61,573 bases of DNA from Wandonia haliotis (GTDB lineage: Bacteria; Bacteroidota; Bacteroidia; Flavobacteriales_D; Crocinitomicaceae): the NCBI RefSeq assembly GCF_039523435.1, contig NZ_BAAAFH010000021.1:1-61573 (forward strand), in the 5' to 3' direction. Position numbers and translations under genes: made by a program. Below the pieces are notes generated by a model, which worked only from the letters and a program-made list of their open reading frames with translations, did no database searches and was not told where the DNA came from. Below, piece by piece: positions 15,574 to 22,768 of the stretch. Within the stretch, counting starts at the first letter, position 1. Every line of letters starts with the position of its first letter.

Positions 15574-16698
15574 TCAAACGTCCATCATTCGTTTATTATA
15601 CTCTAGCACTTCCAGCGCCTCATTCCAACCGTGTTTATCGCACAAATGCATAGCTGTTTCCAAAACTGTTCCCTGTGCTTCGGGCATATTTTCACCCACC
15701 CAGTAACTTGCGGCTTGTAAGTATTTCCATGCTTTTTTGGGGTCGTTTAATTGATCATCCATGAGTGCTGCAACCTCTATATGGGCAATGCCATTGTAAC
15801 CTCGTTTTTGTTTGTTCATGGCTTCTGCGATATAGAATTCTGGCATGTCTTTTATTTTTTGACTAACTTCTCCAGTCATGTAAGGAGAAAAAAGTGCTTC
15901 AATTGCTTCAAAAACCTTCATGCTTGTCTCTGACATAGATACCCTCAGTCGCAAATCATCATCTTCTGTTCCAAATCCATGCGCATATTTTACGGACTGA
16001 ATGAGTAATTCCTCCAGTTTTTCCATGGGTTCATCAAAAACCCGCATGCCGGCACGATAGGAGATTGCGCTTAGAATCCGTTCCTCATAAAAGCCTAAAT
16101 CAAAGTTCGGCACCTCTGGAAGGTACTTGTCGTTTTGTAATTGATCCATCAAATTCAAAAACAAAGTACTTTCAAGGCTGCTGTCAAAACGAAGAAACAG
16201 TTCTCTTTCCCGTCGCTGTTTCTCTTCCTTTGATAAATCCGCATCAGGCCAGTTCTCTTCGTTGTGAATCCATTCGCTCAGGGTTTTCCACCCATCGAGA
16301 CAATCAAAAAGTTCAAAAACCGGTTTTTGAGCCGCTTCAAACAACTTAAATTCATTTTTGCGTTCTAAAATGTTTTCACGATTGTTTAAGATGAACCTGA
16401 GCTCACCTTGCACCAAATAATCGTTCATTGAGCGATATTGAAAAGCACTTTCATAATAACGCATTGAGCCTCCCACTGGCCATTGGTTGCTTGGCAACCA
16501 GGGAACAACACGAATGGCCTTTGTTCCCAATCCGCCCGCTCTTCCCGCAAAATGCACTAATGACCATTTTCCGCGCCGGGCATAATCTATTACCACTTCC
16601 TGATCCAGATAAGCTTCAACAGGCAAAAACTTAATTCGGCCATCTTCAATTTTGCTTGTCATTGAAAGTAGCTCGTTCACTTTTTCGATAGTATTCAT
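15574..16698 (-). CDS. unknown protein, first gene of minus-strand immunity-like operon
   Basis: 374 residues, cytoplasmic. No family is recognised with confidence. It contains a basic/aromatic N-terminal part (VVIDYARRGKWSLVHFAGRA, VVPWLPSNQWPVGG), a charged helical middle (DLSKEEKQRRERELFLRFDS) and a helical C-terminal region (KRGYNGIAHIEVAALMDDQL, KAWKYLQAASYWVGENMPEA) that looks SEL1/TPR-like. It is the promoter-proximal gene, with a perfect palindrome at 16720-16733 just upstream. Function is not inferred beyond membership of the operon. Confidence 0.55.
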   Translation of the reverse strand: MNTIEKVNELLSMTSKIEDGRIKFLPVEAYLDQEVVIDYARRGKWSLVHFAGRAGGLGTKAIRVVPWLPSNQWPVGGSMRYYESAFQYRSMNDYLVQGELRFILNNRENILERKNEFKLFEAAQKPVFELFDCLDGWKTLSEWIHNEENWPDADLSKEEKQRRERELFLRFDSSLESTLFLNLMDQLQNDKYLPEVPNFDLGFYEERILSAISYRAGMRVFDEPMEKLEELLIQSVKYAHGFGTEDDDLRLRVSMSETSMKVFEAIEALFSPYMTGEVSQKIKDMPEFYIAEAMNKQKRGYNGIAHIEVAALMDDQLNDPKKAWKYLQAASYWVGENMPEAQGTVLETAMHLCDKHGWNEALEVLEYNKRMMDV

Positions 16699-16719
16699 GG
16701 ATCGTGTTTTTTATGATAA

Positions 16720-16733
16720 TATGAAATTTCATA
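16720..16733. promoter_or_regulatory. perfect palindrome upstream of minus-strand operon
   Basis: TATGAAATTTCATA is self-complementary over 14 bp and lies 22 bp before the start codon of the operon's first gene (16698, minus strand). Position fits an operator. The rest of the gap (16734-17013) is AT-rich. It holds a weak hairpin CTGTTT-TTC-AAACAG near 16881 followed by TTTAAAAAT, and no clear TAnnTTTG element for the operon. Confidence 0.35.
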
Positions 16734-17013
16734 CTATTATTATGTTTTTTGCATTAAATATATGTCTAACTAGATTATAATCAATGAAATAAAGGTGTGA
16801 ATTCGATTTCAGAGTTGATTATCTTTTATTTAGTAGTATTCAGTACTAACTGATCAGGGGGTAAACTTCCCTGTTTTTCAAACAGTTTAAAAATATGAAA
16901 TTCAATACCTAAATTTTGACAAAAAAGAGATAAAACAAAAAGGAAGTAACAACAAATATGTTAATGAATATATCTATGAACGTGAAATTATTTACTATTA
17001 AAAAGAACGAACA

Positions 17014-17140
17014 CACAACGACGTATGTAAAAAATAGCGGAGTAAGTGCTTAAACGAAACAAAATTAATAAATTAGAGGTCAGTTATAAACCGAAAAGTT
17101 AGTGCTTAAAAATCCGCTACTTTTCATATACTAACCGTTG
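17014..17140 (+). repeat. attC-like imperfect palindrome, site 5 (family B)
   Basis: GTATGTAAAAAATAGCGG at 17023-17040 pairs with CCGCTACTTTTCATATAC at 17114-17131, and the site ends CTAACCGTTGG (GTTG 17137-17140). The 118-bp core is almost identical to 8319-8436, in the same orientation 8.7 kb away. Upstream ACACAACGAC supplies the ..AAC end. Confidence 0.7.
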
Positions 17141-17173
17141 GCGATCATTGTAACAAACGACACTTCCGAAACA

Positions 17174-17908
17174 ATGAAGTACAAAAAAATAAAACCTTAC
17201 AAAGAATTAAAATCCTATATTCATTTCTATTGGGAACTGAAAGGAAACGAGCCAGAAAGACAGTGGGAACGGGTTTTTCCAGATGGTTGCGCTGGTATAG
17301 TAATGAATTTGGGAGATACTTGCTTGACTGACAACGGCTCGACTTTAATGGAGTTTGGGAAAACTTATGTAGTTGGTGCAATGACTTCATTTAAGGACAG
17401 CTTTATTGACACCGATACACATCTAATAGGTGTGTGCCTAAAACCTGCAACTTTTGCAAATTTCTATAAATATGCCACCCAAAATGAATTGACTAACGAC
17501 ACCGTTGAATTTGAAAAATCTAATTCATTTAATCTTGATAAAATAATAGAAAATCCGTTTAATTATTTTAACCATTTTTACTCCGAAAGAATAATTACCA
17601 AATCCAATCAATTACAAAAAGTTATTGATGATATTCATTTAACAAACGGACAACTGAGTATTTACGAACTTTCAAGAAGACATTTCATAACGACAAGACA
17701 ATTGGAGCGAAATTTCAAAAAATTCATTGGACTGACACCAAAAGAATATTCAAACATTATTCGTTTTCAAAATGCTTTAAACATAATTAAAAATTCGAGT
17801 GAAAATCGCAGTTTATTAGATATTGCATTTGAGTGTGGCTATTATGACCATTCACATCTTAATAATGAATTCAAGCGAAATACAGGACTCTCACCATCAC
17901 AGCTTTAA
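17174..17908 (+). CDS. AraC-family regulator 1 (DUF6597-type N-terminus)
   Basis: 244 residues from ATG 17174 (MKYKKIKPYKELKSYIHFYW). A TTG further upstream at 17138 lies within the attC-like end and is rejected. The N-terminal half (HFYWELKGNE, RVFPDGCAGIVMNLGD, GVCLKPATFANFY) is the DUF6597-type domain found in many Bacteroidota AraC proteins. The C-terminal double HTH is clear (LSIYELSRRHFITTRQLERN, GLTPKEYSNIIRFQNAL, LLDIAFECGYYDHSHLNNEF, GLSPSQL). It precedes a RibD-type reductase gene, with a candidate operator and promoter between them. Effector unknown. Confidence 0.87.
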   Translation: MKYKKIKPYKELKSYIHFYWELKGNEPERQWERVFPDGCAGIVMNLGDTCLTDNGSTLMEFGKTYVVGAMTSFKDSFIDTDTHLIGVCLKPATFANFYKYATQNELTNDTVEFEKSNSFNLDKIIENPFNYFNHFYSERIITKSNQLQKVIDDIHLTNGQLSIYELSRRHFITTRQLERNFKKFIGLTPKEYSNIIRFQNALNIIKNSSENRSLLDIAFECGYYDHSHLNNEFKRNTGLSPSQL

Positions 17909-17909
17909 A

Positions 17910-17955
17910 TGTCGCATTTATACAAAGTGTAAATGGTTGTCTAAAACTAATTTTG
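17910..17955 (+). promoter_or_regulatory. candidate AraC operator plus TAATTTTG promoter
   Basis: TGTCGCATTTATACAA at 17910-17925 is followed after 22 bp by TAATTTTG (17948-17955), an exact TAnnTTTG -7 element. The second AraC cassette has CGTCCGATTTTTACAA 21 bp before an identical TAATTTTG (19385-19429). The shared motif and spacing suggest activation by the adjacent AraC protein. A short hairpin CATTTATAC-AAA-GTGTAAATG overlaps the motif. Confidence 0.55.
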
Positions 17956-17980
17956 CCAAATCATTAAAAATTTAAAACAG

Positions 17981-18514
17981 ATGCGAAAAATTTCAATTTT
18001 TATTGCCACAAGTTTAGACGGCTACATTTCAAAACCTAATGACGACTTAGGTTTCTTAAAGCTCGTAGAAAAAGAAGGTGAAGACTATGGTTATAAAGAA
18101 TTTACGGATTCCATTGACACATTGATTATTGGTAGAAAAACCTATGATTATGTTCTTAAGGAAATTGGCTCATCATTTTACGACAATGGACAAAGGGACG
18201 TTTATGTCATAACAAGAACCCCAAAACCAAGTGTTGGTAGAACAAGCTTTTACACAGGTAAATTGACCAATTTGGTAGAGCAACTCAAATCTAAAAACGG
18301 GAAAAACATATACTGTGATGGTGGTGCAGAAGTAATTAATGAACTATTAAAAAATGACTTGATTGATGAGTTTATTATTTCAGTTGTTCCTGTATTATTA
18401 GGTAATGGAACAAGATTATTTAAAGACGGACGACCTGAACAACTACTTGAATTTGTAAAAGCAAAAACATTTGAAACAGGCTTAACGCAATTGCATTACA
18501 AACGGAAAAAATAA
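17981..18514 (+). CDS. RibD C-terminal / dihydrofolate reductase-like protein
   Basis: 177 residues. The DHFR-like fold motifs are visible: KISIFIATSLDGYIS at the N-terminus, TLIIGRKTYDYV, DVYVITRTPK, IYCDGGAEVINELLKNDLID, and IISVVPVLLGNGTRLFKDG. Family members use NADPH to reduce pterin- or pyrimidine-like substrates; the actual substrate is unknown. It is paired with the AraC regulator 72 bp upstream within one cassette. The stop is followed within 15 bp by the GCCAAC start of site 6. Confidence 0.86.
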   Translation: MRKISIFIATSLDGYISKPNDDLGFLKLVEKEGEDYGYKEFTDSIDTLIIGRKTYDYVLKEIGSSFYDNGQRDVYVITRTPKPSVGRTSFYTGKLTNLVEQLKSKNGKNIYCDGGAEVINELLKNDLIDEFIISVVPVLLGNGTRLFKDGRPEQLLEFVKAKTFETGLTQLHYKRKK

Positions 18515-18527
18515 AAAAACGAACCGC

Positions 18528-18652
18528 CAACATCGGTTTTGCGTAATGGGGGCTGACGTGCTTAATTGGGCGTTAGTCTTTTTTTGTACATTTGTGGTCG
18601 GCTGAAAGTTAGTATATCTAATTCCCTCACTACGCAAAGCCGCGAACCGTTA
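18528..18652 (+). repeat. attC-like imperfect palindrome, site 6 (family D)
   Basis: Begins GCCAACATCGG. GGTTTTGCGTAATGGGGG at 18535-18552 pairs with CCCTCACTACGCAAAGCC at 18624-18641 (15 of 18), and the site ends GAACCGTTATTG (GTTA 18649-18652). The arms are shared with sites 4 and 9. The next gene starts 32 bp after the GTTA. Confidence 0.7.
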
Positions 18653-18680
18653 TTGAGCATTTTAGAACAACGTTACAGCA

Positions 18681-19418
18681 ATGAAGTACAACGAAATAAA
18701 ACCGAACGGATTTTTGACAAACTTTATTGATAGTTTTTGGGAATATGAAACCTATTCGATTGGTTTTGAACACACTATTATTCCGGACGGATATTTTGAC
18801 CTGATTGCCCAATTTGAAAACAACACACTAAAACTTGTAAAAATCACAGGAGTTTGGACAAATCCTATTAACGTAAAAATTCCAAAATCATCAAAAATAT
18901 TTGCTATCCGCTTCAAACTTTTAGCAACTGAATATTTGTTTCAGCAAGAGATAAAATCTATTCTGAACACAACCAAAAGTTTATCACAGACATTTTGGAA
19001 CATCAATTCATACCAAACGAAGGATTTTGAAAAATTCGTTTCCGAAATTTCCAACCGTTTAGAAAATTCAATCAAACACTTAAAAGAAATTGATAATAGG
19101 AAGCTCAAACTTTTTGAATTGGTTTACGGCAAACAAAATTTAACTGTTGAAGAACTTTCAGAAAACGCATTTTGGAGCAGTCGTCAGATAAATCGTTATT
19201 TCAACCAACAATTTGGATTTTCATTGAAGTCGTTTTCAAACATTGTCCGTTGCAATTCTTCATACAAAGACATTTCCAAAGGCAATCTTTTTCCAAGTGA
19301 AAACTATTTTGACCAAGCACACTTCATAAAAGAAATCAAAAAACACACAGGAGCAACACCAAGCGAATTATTCAGAAACGAAAACGTCCGATTTTTACAA
19401 TTAGCAACCAAAGCATAA
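18681..19418 (+). CDS. AraC-family regulator 2 (DUF6597-type N-terminus)
   Basis: 245 residues. The N-terminal sensory domain (DSFWEYETYSIGFEHTIIPD, FAIRFKLLATEYLFQ) is again of the DUF6597 kind. The C-terminal DNA-binding region has two helix-turn-helix units (LTVEELSENAFWSSRQINRY, GFSLKSFSNIVRCNSSYKDI, GATPSELFRN). The C-terminal codons for VRFLQ coincide with the motif CGTCCGATTTTTACAA, the counterpart of the intergenic motif in the first AraC cassette, so this coding end may double as an operator. It is followed by VOC and YjbR-like genes. Confidence 0.87.
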   Translation: MKYNEIKPNGFLTNFIDSFWEYETYSIGFEHTIIPDGYFDLIAQFENNTLKLVKITGVWTNPINVKIPKSSKIFAIRFKLLATEYLFQQEIKSILNTTKSLSQTFWNINSYQTKDFEKFVSEISNRLENSIKHLKEIDNRKLKLFELVYGKQNLTVEELSENAFWSSRQINRYFNQQFGFSLKSFSNIVRCNSSYKDISKGNLFPSENYFDQAHFIKEIKKHTGATPSELFRNENVRFLQLATKA

Positions 19419-19429
19419 AAGTAATTTTG
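19385..19429 (+). promoter_or_regulatory. AraC-type operator inside regulator gene plus TAATTTTG promoter
   Basis: CGTCCGATTTTTACAA (19385-19400) lies in the last codons of the AraC gene. TAATTTTG (19422-19429) begins 3 bp after its stop codon. The arrangement matches 17910-17955 (motif, 21-22 bp, TAATTTTG). The VOC start codon follows 27 bp later. Confidence 0.55.
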
Positions 19430-19456
19430 CACTATAAACTAAAAAACAGATTTATA

Positions 19457-19879
19457 ATGAAGATTACTAAACTCACCCCAAATTTTGAAGTAACAGATGT
19501 GAAAGAATCAGTTGCTTATTACCAAGAGAACTTTGGTTTCAAATTGATAATGACTGTTCCTATAACACAAAATGAGATAGAACAAGGTTTTACTGAAAAC
19601 AAAGAATATGTTTATGCAATGATGCAAAAAGACGATGTTGAGATTTTCTTTCAACGGACAGACACATTTAAAGAAGATGTTATTTTTGCACAAGGTTTGC
19701 CAATCGGAGCCTCTGTTTCGTTCTATATGGACATCGAAGGAATCAGGGAATTCCATCAAGAAATGAAGTTAAAAAATCTACAAGTAACTGATTTGAAAAC
19801 AACTTGGTACGGAATGCAGGAGTTTTATTTGAAAGACCTTAACGGTTATATACTTGGATTTGCCGAAAAAGCCGAATAG
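19457..19879 (+). CDS. VOC-family (glyoxalase/bleomycin-resistance-like) protein
   Basis: 140 residues from ATG 19457. The longer frame begins at a TTG that is part of the -7 element and is rejected. The paired beta-alpha-beta-beta-beta pattern is visible: KLTPNFEVTDVKESVAYYQE.., MMQKDDVEIFFQR, then SVSFYMDIEGIREFHQEMK and GMQEFYLKDLNGYILGFAE. VOC proteins bind metals or hydrophobic ligands and include glyoxalases, dioxygenases and drug-binding resistance proteins. Activity here is unknown. It is 2 bp upstream of the YjbR-like gene, so translation is probably coupled. Confidence 0.83.
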   Translation: MKITKLTPNFEVTDVKESVAYYQENFGFKLIMTVPITQNEIEQGFTENKEYVYAMMQKDDVEIFFQRTDTFKEDVIFAQGLPIGASVSFYMDIEGIREFHQEMKLKNLQVTDLKTTWYGMQEFYLKDLNGYILGFAEKAE

Positions 19880-19881
19880 CA

Positions 19882-20235
19882 ATGAACATTGTAGAATTAA
19901 GAGATTTTTGTTTGTCGTTAAAAGACGTAGAAGAATCTATGCCTTTTGACGACAAAACGCTTGTATTTTCCGTAAAGGGGAAAATGTTTTGTGCAACCGA
20001 TATTTCAACTTTTGAGTTTGTAAATGTAAAATGTGAACCTGAAAAAGCTATTCAATTACGAGAGCAATATGACGATGTGAGCCCAGGTTATTATATGAAC
20101 AAAAAACATTGGAATAGTATAAAAACAAAGGGAAGAATCAACAAACGACAGTTTGAAAAATGGATTAAGGAATCTTATGCATTGGTCGTAGCAGGATTAC
20201 CAAAGAAAATTCAAAAAGAACTGAACGAAGAATAA
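19882..20235 (+). CDS. MmcQ/YjbR-family protein
   Basis: 117 residues, the normal size for this family. Signature parts are LRDFCLSLKDVEESMPFDD, VFSVKGKMFC, VNVKCEPEKAIQLREQYDDV, SPGYYMNKKHWNSIKTKGRI and a C-terminal helix. The family adopts a CyaY-like fold with a double-wing structure; DNA binding has been proposed but its cellular role is not established. It is the last gene of the AraC-VOC unit. Confidence 0.85.
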   Translation: MNIVELRDFCLSLKDVEESMPFDDKTLVFSVKGKMFCATDISTFEFVNVKCEPEKAIQLREQYDDVSPGYYMNKKHWNSIKTKGRINKRQFEKWIKESYALVVAGLPKKIQKELNEE

Positions 20236-20242
20236 AAACGCC

Positions 20243-20276
20243 CTATAACAAGGGCTTGGCAAACATTATAACGAAA
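20243..20276 (+). repeat. degenerate attC-like site 7 (tentative)
   Basis: The 77-bp gap after the YjbR-like gene has GCCCT-ATAACA-AGGGC (hairpin) and TATAACAAGGGCTTGGC.., then ATTATAACG. It looks like a shortened or decayed site. No convincing right arm was found, so its place in the series rests mainly on position between two regulator-headed units. Confidence 0.3.
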
Positions 20277-20312
20277 CCATACTAAACCCAAAAATTGTAG
20301 TCAAATTAAAAA

Positions 20313-20894
20313 ATGAATACTGAAAAAATCTTAAATGAAATTGGGGGAATTTATTTACCATTAACCAATGAATGTAAGCAAGAATTCATTGCCAATTCAA
20401 AAGTTAGTACATTCAAAAGAGGAGAGGTTGTAGTTCGTGAAGGACAATTTTCTAAAAAAGCATATTTAATAGTAGAAGGTTGTTCGAGGGCATATTACTT
20501 GAAAGACGGGAAAGATATTTCAGACTGGTTCACATTCGAAAATCAGTTTATGGCTCCCATTGTTAGTTTTTTTAGTGAAAAACCAAGCCCTCATTATGTT
20601 GAATTTGTTGAAGATTCAACAGTTCTTGAGTTTTCAAAAGATACTCTGGACAAACTAACAGATAAGCACCACGATTTTGAGCGTTTTATAAGCAAAGTGG
20701 TAACCGAAACTATGTTAGGACTCTGTGAAAGACTGTACACTATTCAATTTAACAAGGCAGATGATAGATATAAACACCTATTAAGCATATATCCTAACAT
20801 CACAAGCCGAATTCCCCTTACCCATATTGCTTCTTATTTAGGAATTACACTTGAAACGTTGAGTAGAATAAGAAACCCTAAAAACCGAATTTGA
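20313..20894 (+). CDS. Crp/Fnr-family transcriptional regulator 2
   Basis: 193 residues. The cyclic-nucleotide-binding-like domain spans about residues 25-120 (FKRGEVVVREGQFSKKAYLI, GKDISDWFTFENQFMAPIVS). The C-terminal HTH reads RIPLTHIASYLGITLETLSR. It is related to, but clearly distinct from, the Crp protein at 8468. The stop codon TGA is inside the palindrome TTGATTTAGATCAA (20891-20904), which lies upstream of the promoter for the next genes. Autonomous control of its cassette (membrane protein and quinone-reductase-like enzyme) is inferred. Confidence 0.85.
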   Translation: MNTEKILNEIGGIYLPLTNECKQEFIANSKVSTFKRGEVVVREGQFSKKAYLIVEGCSRAYYLKDGKDISDWFTFENQFMAPIVSFFSEKPSPHYVEFVEDSTVLEFSKDTLDKLTDKHHDFERFISKVVTETMLGLCERLYTIQFNKADDRYKHLLSIYPNITSRIPLTHIASYLGITLETLSRIRNPKNRI

Positions 20895-20934
20895 TTTAGA
20901 TCAAATGATAGCACTCCCATTTGGTAGACTTTTG
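20891..20934 (+). promoter_or_regulatory. FNR-consensus-like palindrome plus -7 element
   Basis: TTGATTTAGATCAA (20891-20904, centre 20897.5) fits the classical TTGAT-N4-ATCAA box. After 22 bp comes GACTTTTG (20927-20934). The centre-to-TTTG distance is 35 bp, exactly as in the first Crp cassette (9042-9085), and the -7 variant is the same GACYTTTG. The predicted dyad position is about -41.5. The ATG of the next gene is 17 bp after the TTTG. Confidence 0.6.
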
Positions 20935-20950
20935 CAAAAAAGATCAAAAA

Positions 20951-21289
20951 ATGGGAGAAAAAAACAAACAACGAAAATCAATTTTTGGAAAGTGGTGGGA
21001 ACCTGTTAGAAAATGGTTTTACCCAACGTGGTTACTTTACGAGCTTTCGATTCGCTTTTATGATTACGCAATAGCTGTTCATAATTATTTTATCGAACAC
21101 CAAGATTATCTTGCTTCATATGTAGGGGAAATTAGCACTCAAACCTTAGCTATTTTTTGTAGTGTGGCTACTTTTATTATTTGTTCAGCCTTTTTAACGA
21201 TGCCTGCTTGTTTTCTTCTGTATACGTTCTTCAAAACTGAAAATGTATCAGCCACGCCATTTGAGGATAAAATCAAAAAATATTTCTAA
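20951..21289 (+). CDS. small membrane-associated protein of unknown function
   Basis: 112 residues from ATG 20951. An upstream TTG at 20921 lies in the promoter region and is rejected. The basic N-terminus is followed by aromatic segments (KWWEPVRKWFYPTWLLYELS) and one clear membrane helix (TLAIFCSVATFIICSAFLTM..LLYTFF). No family recognised. It is 5 bp upstream of the quinone-reductase-like gene and downstream of the Crp-type promoter, so it belongs to the same regulated operon. Confidence 0.6.
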   Translation: MGEKNKQRKSIFGKWWEPVRKWFYPTWLLYELSIRFYDYAIAVHNYFIEHQDYLASYVGEISTQTLAIFCSVATFIICSAFLTMPACFLLYTFFKTENVSATPFEDKIKKYF

Positions 21290-21294
21290 AGAAG

Positions 21295-21873
21295 ATGAAG
21301 AGGATACTAATTATAAATGGACATCCGGACAAAGAAAGTTTCAATTTTGGACTTTCAGAATCGTACAAAAAAGGTGCTGAAAAATCAAATGCTGAAATTA
21401 GAGAAATTAATATCAGAGAATTGAACTTCAACCCAAACCTGCAATTTGGATATAGAAAGCGAACAGAATTAGAGCCAGACTTATTAGATGCTCAAACCAA
21501 ATTAAAATGGGCAGATCATTTAGTTTGGATATATCCTGTTTGGTGGAGTTCTGTGCCAGCAATAATGAAAGGTTTTTTAGACCGAATTTTACTTCCGGGA
21601 TTTGCTTTTAACAAAAGGGAAAATTCATTGTTTAGCGACAAGCATTTTACAGGAAAAACTGCAAGAATAATTTGTACATTAGATCAACCTGCTTGGTATT
21701 ACAAATGGTTTTATGGAAACCCCAGTCACAATGCTATGAGAAAGGGAACGTTAAATTACATTGGAGTGAAAAAAGTGAGAATTACTACTATTGGACCCAT
21801 AAGACTTTCTAAAGAAGGTTTTAGGGAAAAATGGTTGAGAAAGGTTGAAATTTTAGGTCAAATGAACAAGTAA
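21295..21873 (+). CDS. flavodoxin-fold NAD(P)H (quinone) oxidoreductase
   Basis: 192 residues. The flavodoxin-like fold of the MdaB/KefF/NQO family is evident: RILIINGHPDKESFNFGLSE at the N-terminus, then KWADHLVWIYPVWWSSVPAI, a MKGFLDRILLPGFAF loop, and RIICTLDQPAWYY. Such enzymes bind FMN or FAD and reduce quinones or activate cation exporters. The substrate here is unknown; two-electron quinone detoxification is the default inference. It is the last gene of the Crp-headed cassette, with the attC-like site 42 bp downstream. Confidence 0.85.
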   Translation: MKRILIINGHPDKESFNFGLSESYKKGAEKSNAEIREINIRELNFNPNLQFGYRKRTELEPDLLDAQTKLKWADHLVWIYPVWWSSVPAIMKGFLDRILLPGFAFNKRENSLFSDKHFTGKTARIICTLDQPAWYYKWFYGNPSHNAMRKGTLNYIGVKKVRITTIGPIRLSKEGFREKWLRKVEILGQMNK

Positions 21874-21914
21874 TAAAGCGACAGATAATACACTATATTG
21901 AAAAATAACGATTT

Positions 21915-22042
21915 GCCAACATTGTATAAGCCTGGTGCGGGCAAAAGTGCTAAATTTAAACGAATTGACCATTAACAAACATATTGGTAAGCTGACAGTG
22001 AATCGCTCCGAAATTCCGCACTACGCTTATACTTGACTGTTG
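21915..22042 (+). repeat. attC-like imperfect palindrome, site 8 (family A)
   Basis: Begins GCCAACATTG. GTATAAGC at 21924-21931 and TGCGG at 21936-21940 pair with CCGCA at 22016-22020 and GCTTATAC at 22025-22032. It ends with GTTGATGGC (GTTG 22039-22042). The interior TGCTAAATTTAAAC and AACAAACATATTGG are shared with site 2 at 7140-7251. Confidence 0.7.
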
Positions 22043-22115
22043 ATGGCAATTATAACTTAGAAGCGTAGAAATAAATTAAGCATAATTATAGATAAATAAA
22101 AAAAGTAAAAGCAAA

Positions 22116-22631
22116 ATGAAAAGTATATTATTAACAATAAGCATATTACTTATAAGTAATAACATTGTATTCTCCCAAGACAAATCAGAACTTGAAATAC
22201 ATAAAATGGAACTTCGAAAAGTTTTAGATACATTTATGATAAGTTTAAAAACCAAAGACAGTACTAGCCTTTATAATTTATTTTATGATGGTAACGTAAC
22301 TTGGGTCGGTGTTTATAAAGATAAAACTCAACAAAAAAGAATCGAAAAAGATACAAACGCGTTGAATTATAAAATAGCAGATTATAAGACTTGGTTTAGA
22401 AACACAACTAAAGGTCCAATTAAAGAAGAAAAATTTTATAATGTTAATATTGATACAGATGGTAACATAGCTTCAATAACATTTGATTTTAGTTTTTGGG
22501 CAGGAGGTAGAAAAGGTTTATGGGGAAAAGAATCTTGGGGACTTGTTAAAATTAAAAATGAATGGAAAATAACTAGCGTCATATTTTCTATGGAGCAAGA
22601 AAATATTTTTCCCGAACCTAATAGAGAATAA
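22116..22631 (+). CDS. exported NTF2/SnoaL-like protein
   Basis: 171 residues with a signal peptide (MKSILLTISILLISNNIVFS). The mature part resembles the NTF2-like cone fold: a long first helix (LEIHKMELRKVLDTFMISLK), LYNLFYDGNVTWVGV, and C-terminal strands SWGLVKIKNEWKITSVIFSM. The fold serves as an enzyme or binding scaffold, and no catalytic residues can be named. It is a single-gene cassette lying between sites 8 and 9. Confidence 0.68.
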   Translation: MKSILLTISILLISNNIVFSQDKSELEIHKMELRKVLDTFMISLKTKDSTSLYNLFYDGNVTWVGVYKDKTQQKRIEKDTNALNYKIADYKTWFRNTTKGPIKEEKFYNVNIDTDGNIASITFDFSFWAGGRKGLWGKESWGLVKIKNEWKITSVIFSMEQENIFPEPNRE

Positions 22632-22636
22632 TAATT

Positions 22637-22768
22637 GCCACCAATACGAGTTTTGCGTCACGCGGGCTGAAATGTAAAATTCAAGTTTTGTACTTCTAGT
22701 GAAATTTGTAGATTAGTTGAACGTTTCGGCTTCAAAATCCCACCCGAACGCAAAGCACCGGAACGTTA
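22637..22768 (+). repeat. attC-like imperfect palindrome, site 9 (family D)
   Basis: GTTTTGCGT at 22650-22658 pairs with ACGCAAAGC at 22748-22756, and the inner GGGC pairs with CCAC/CCCG. It ends GGAACGTTATA (GTTA 22765-22768), identical to the end of site 4. As at site 4, the GTTA overlaps the stop codon of a minus-strand ORF. Confidence 0.65.

Noticed and set aside
20243..20276. Full attC-like status for site 7
   Set aside because: Only a short hairpin and a left-end-like sequence are present; the right arm is absent, so it is listed only as tentative.
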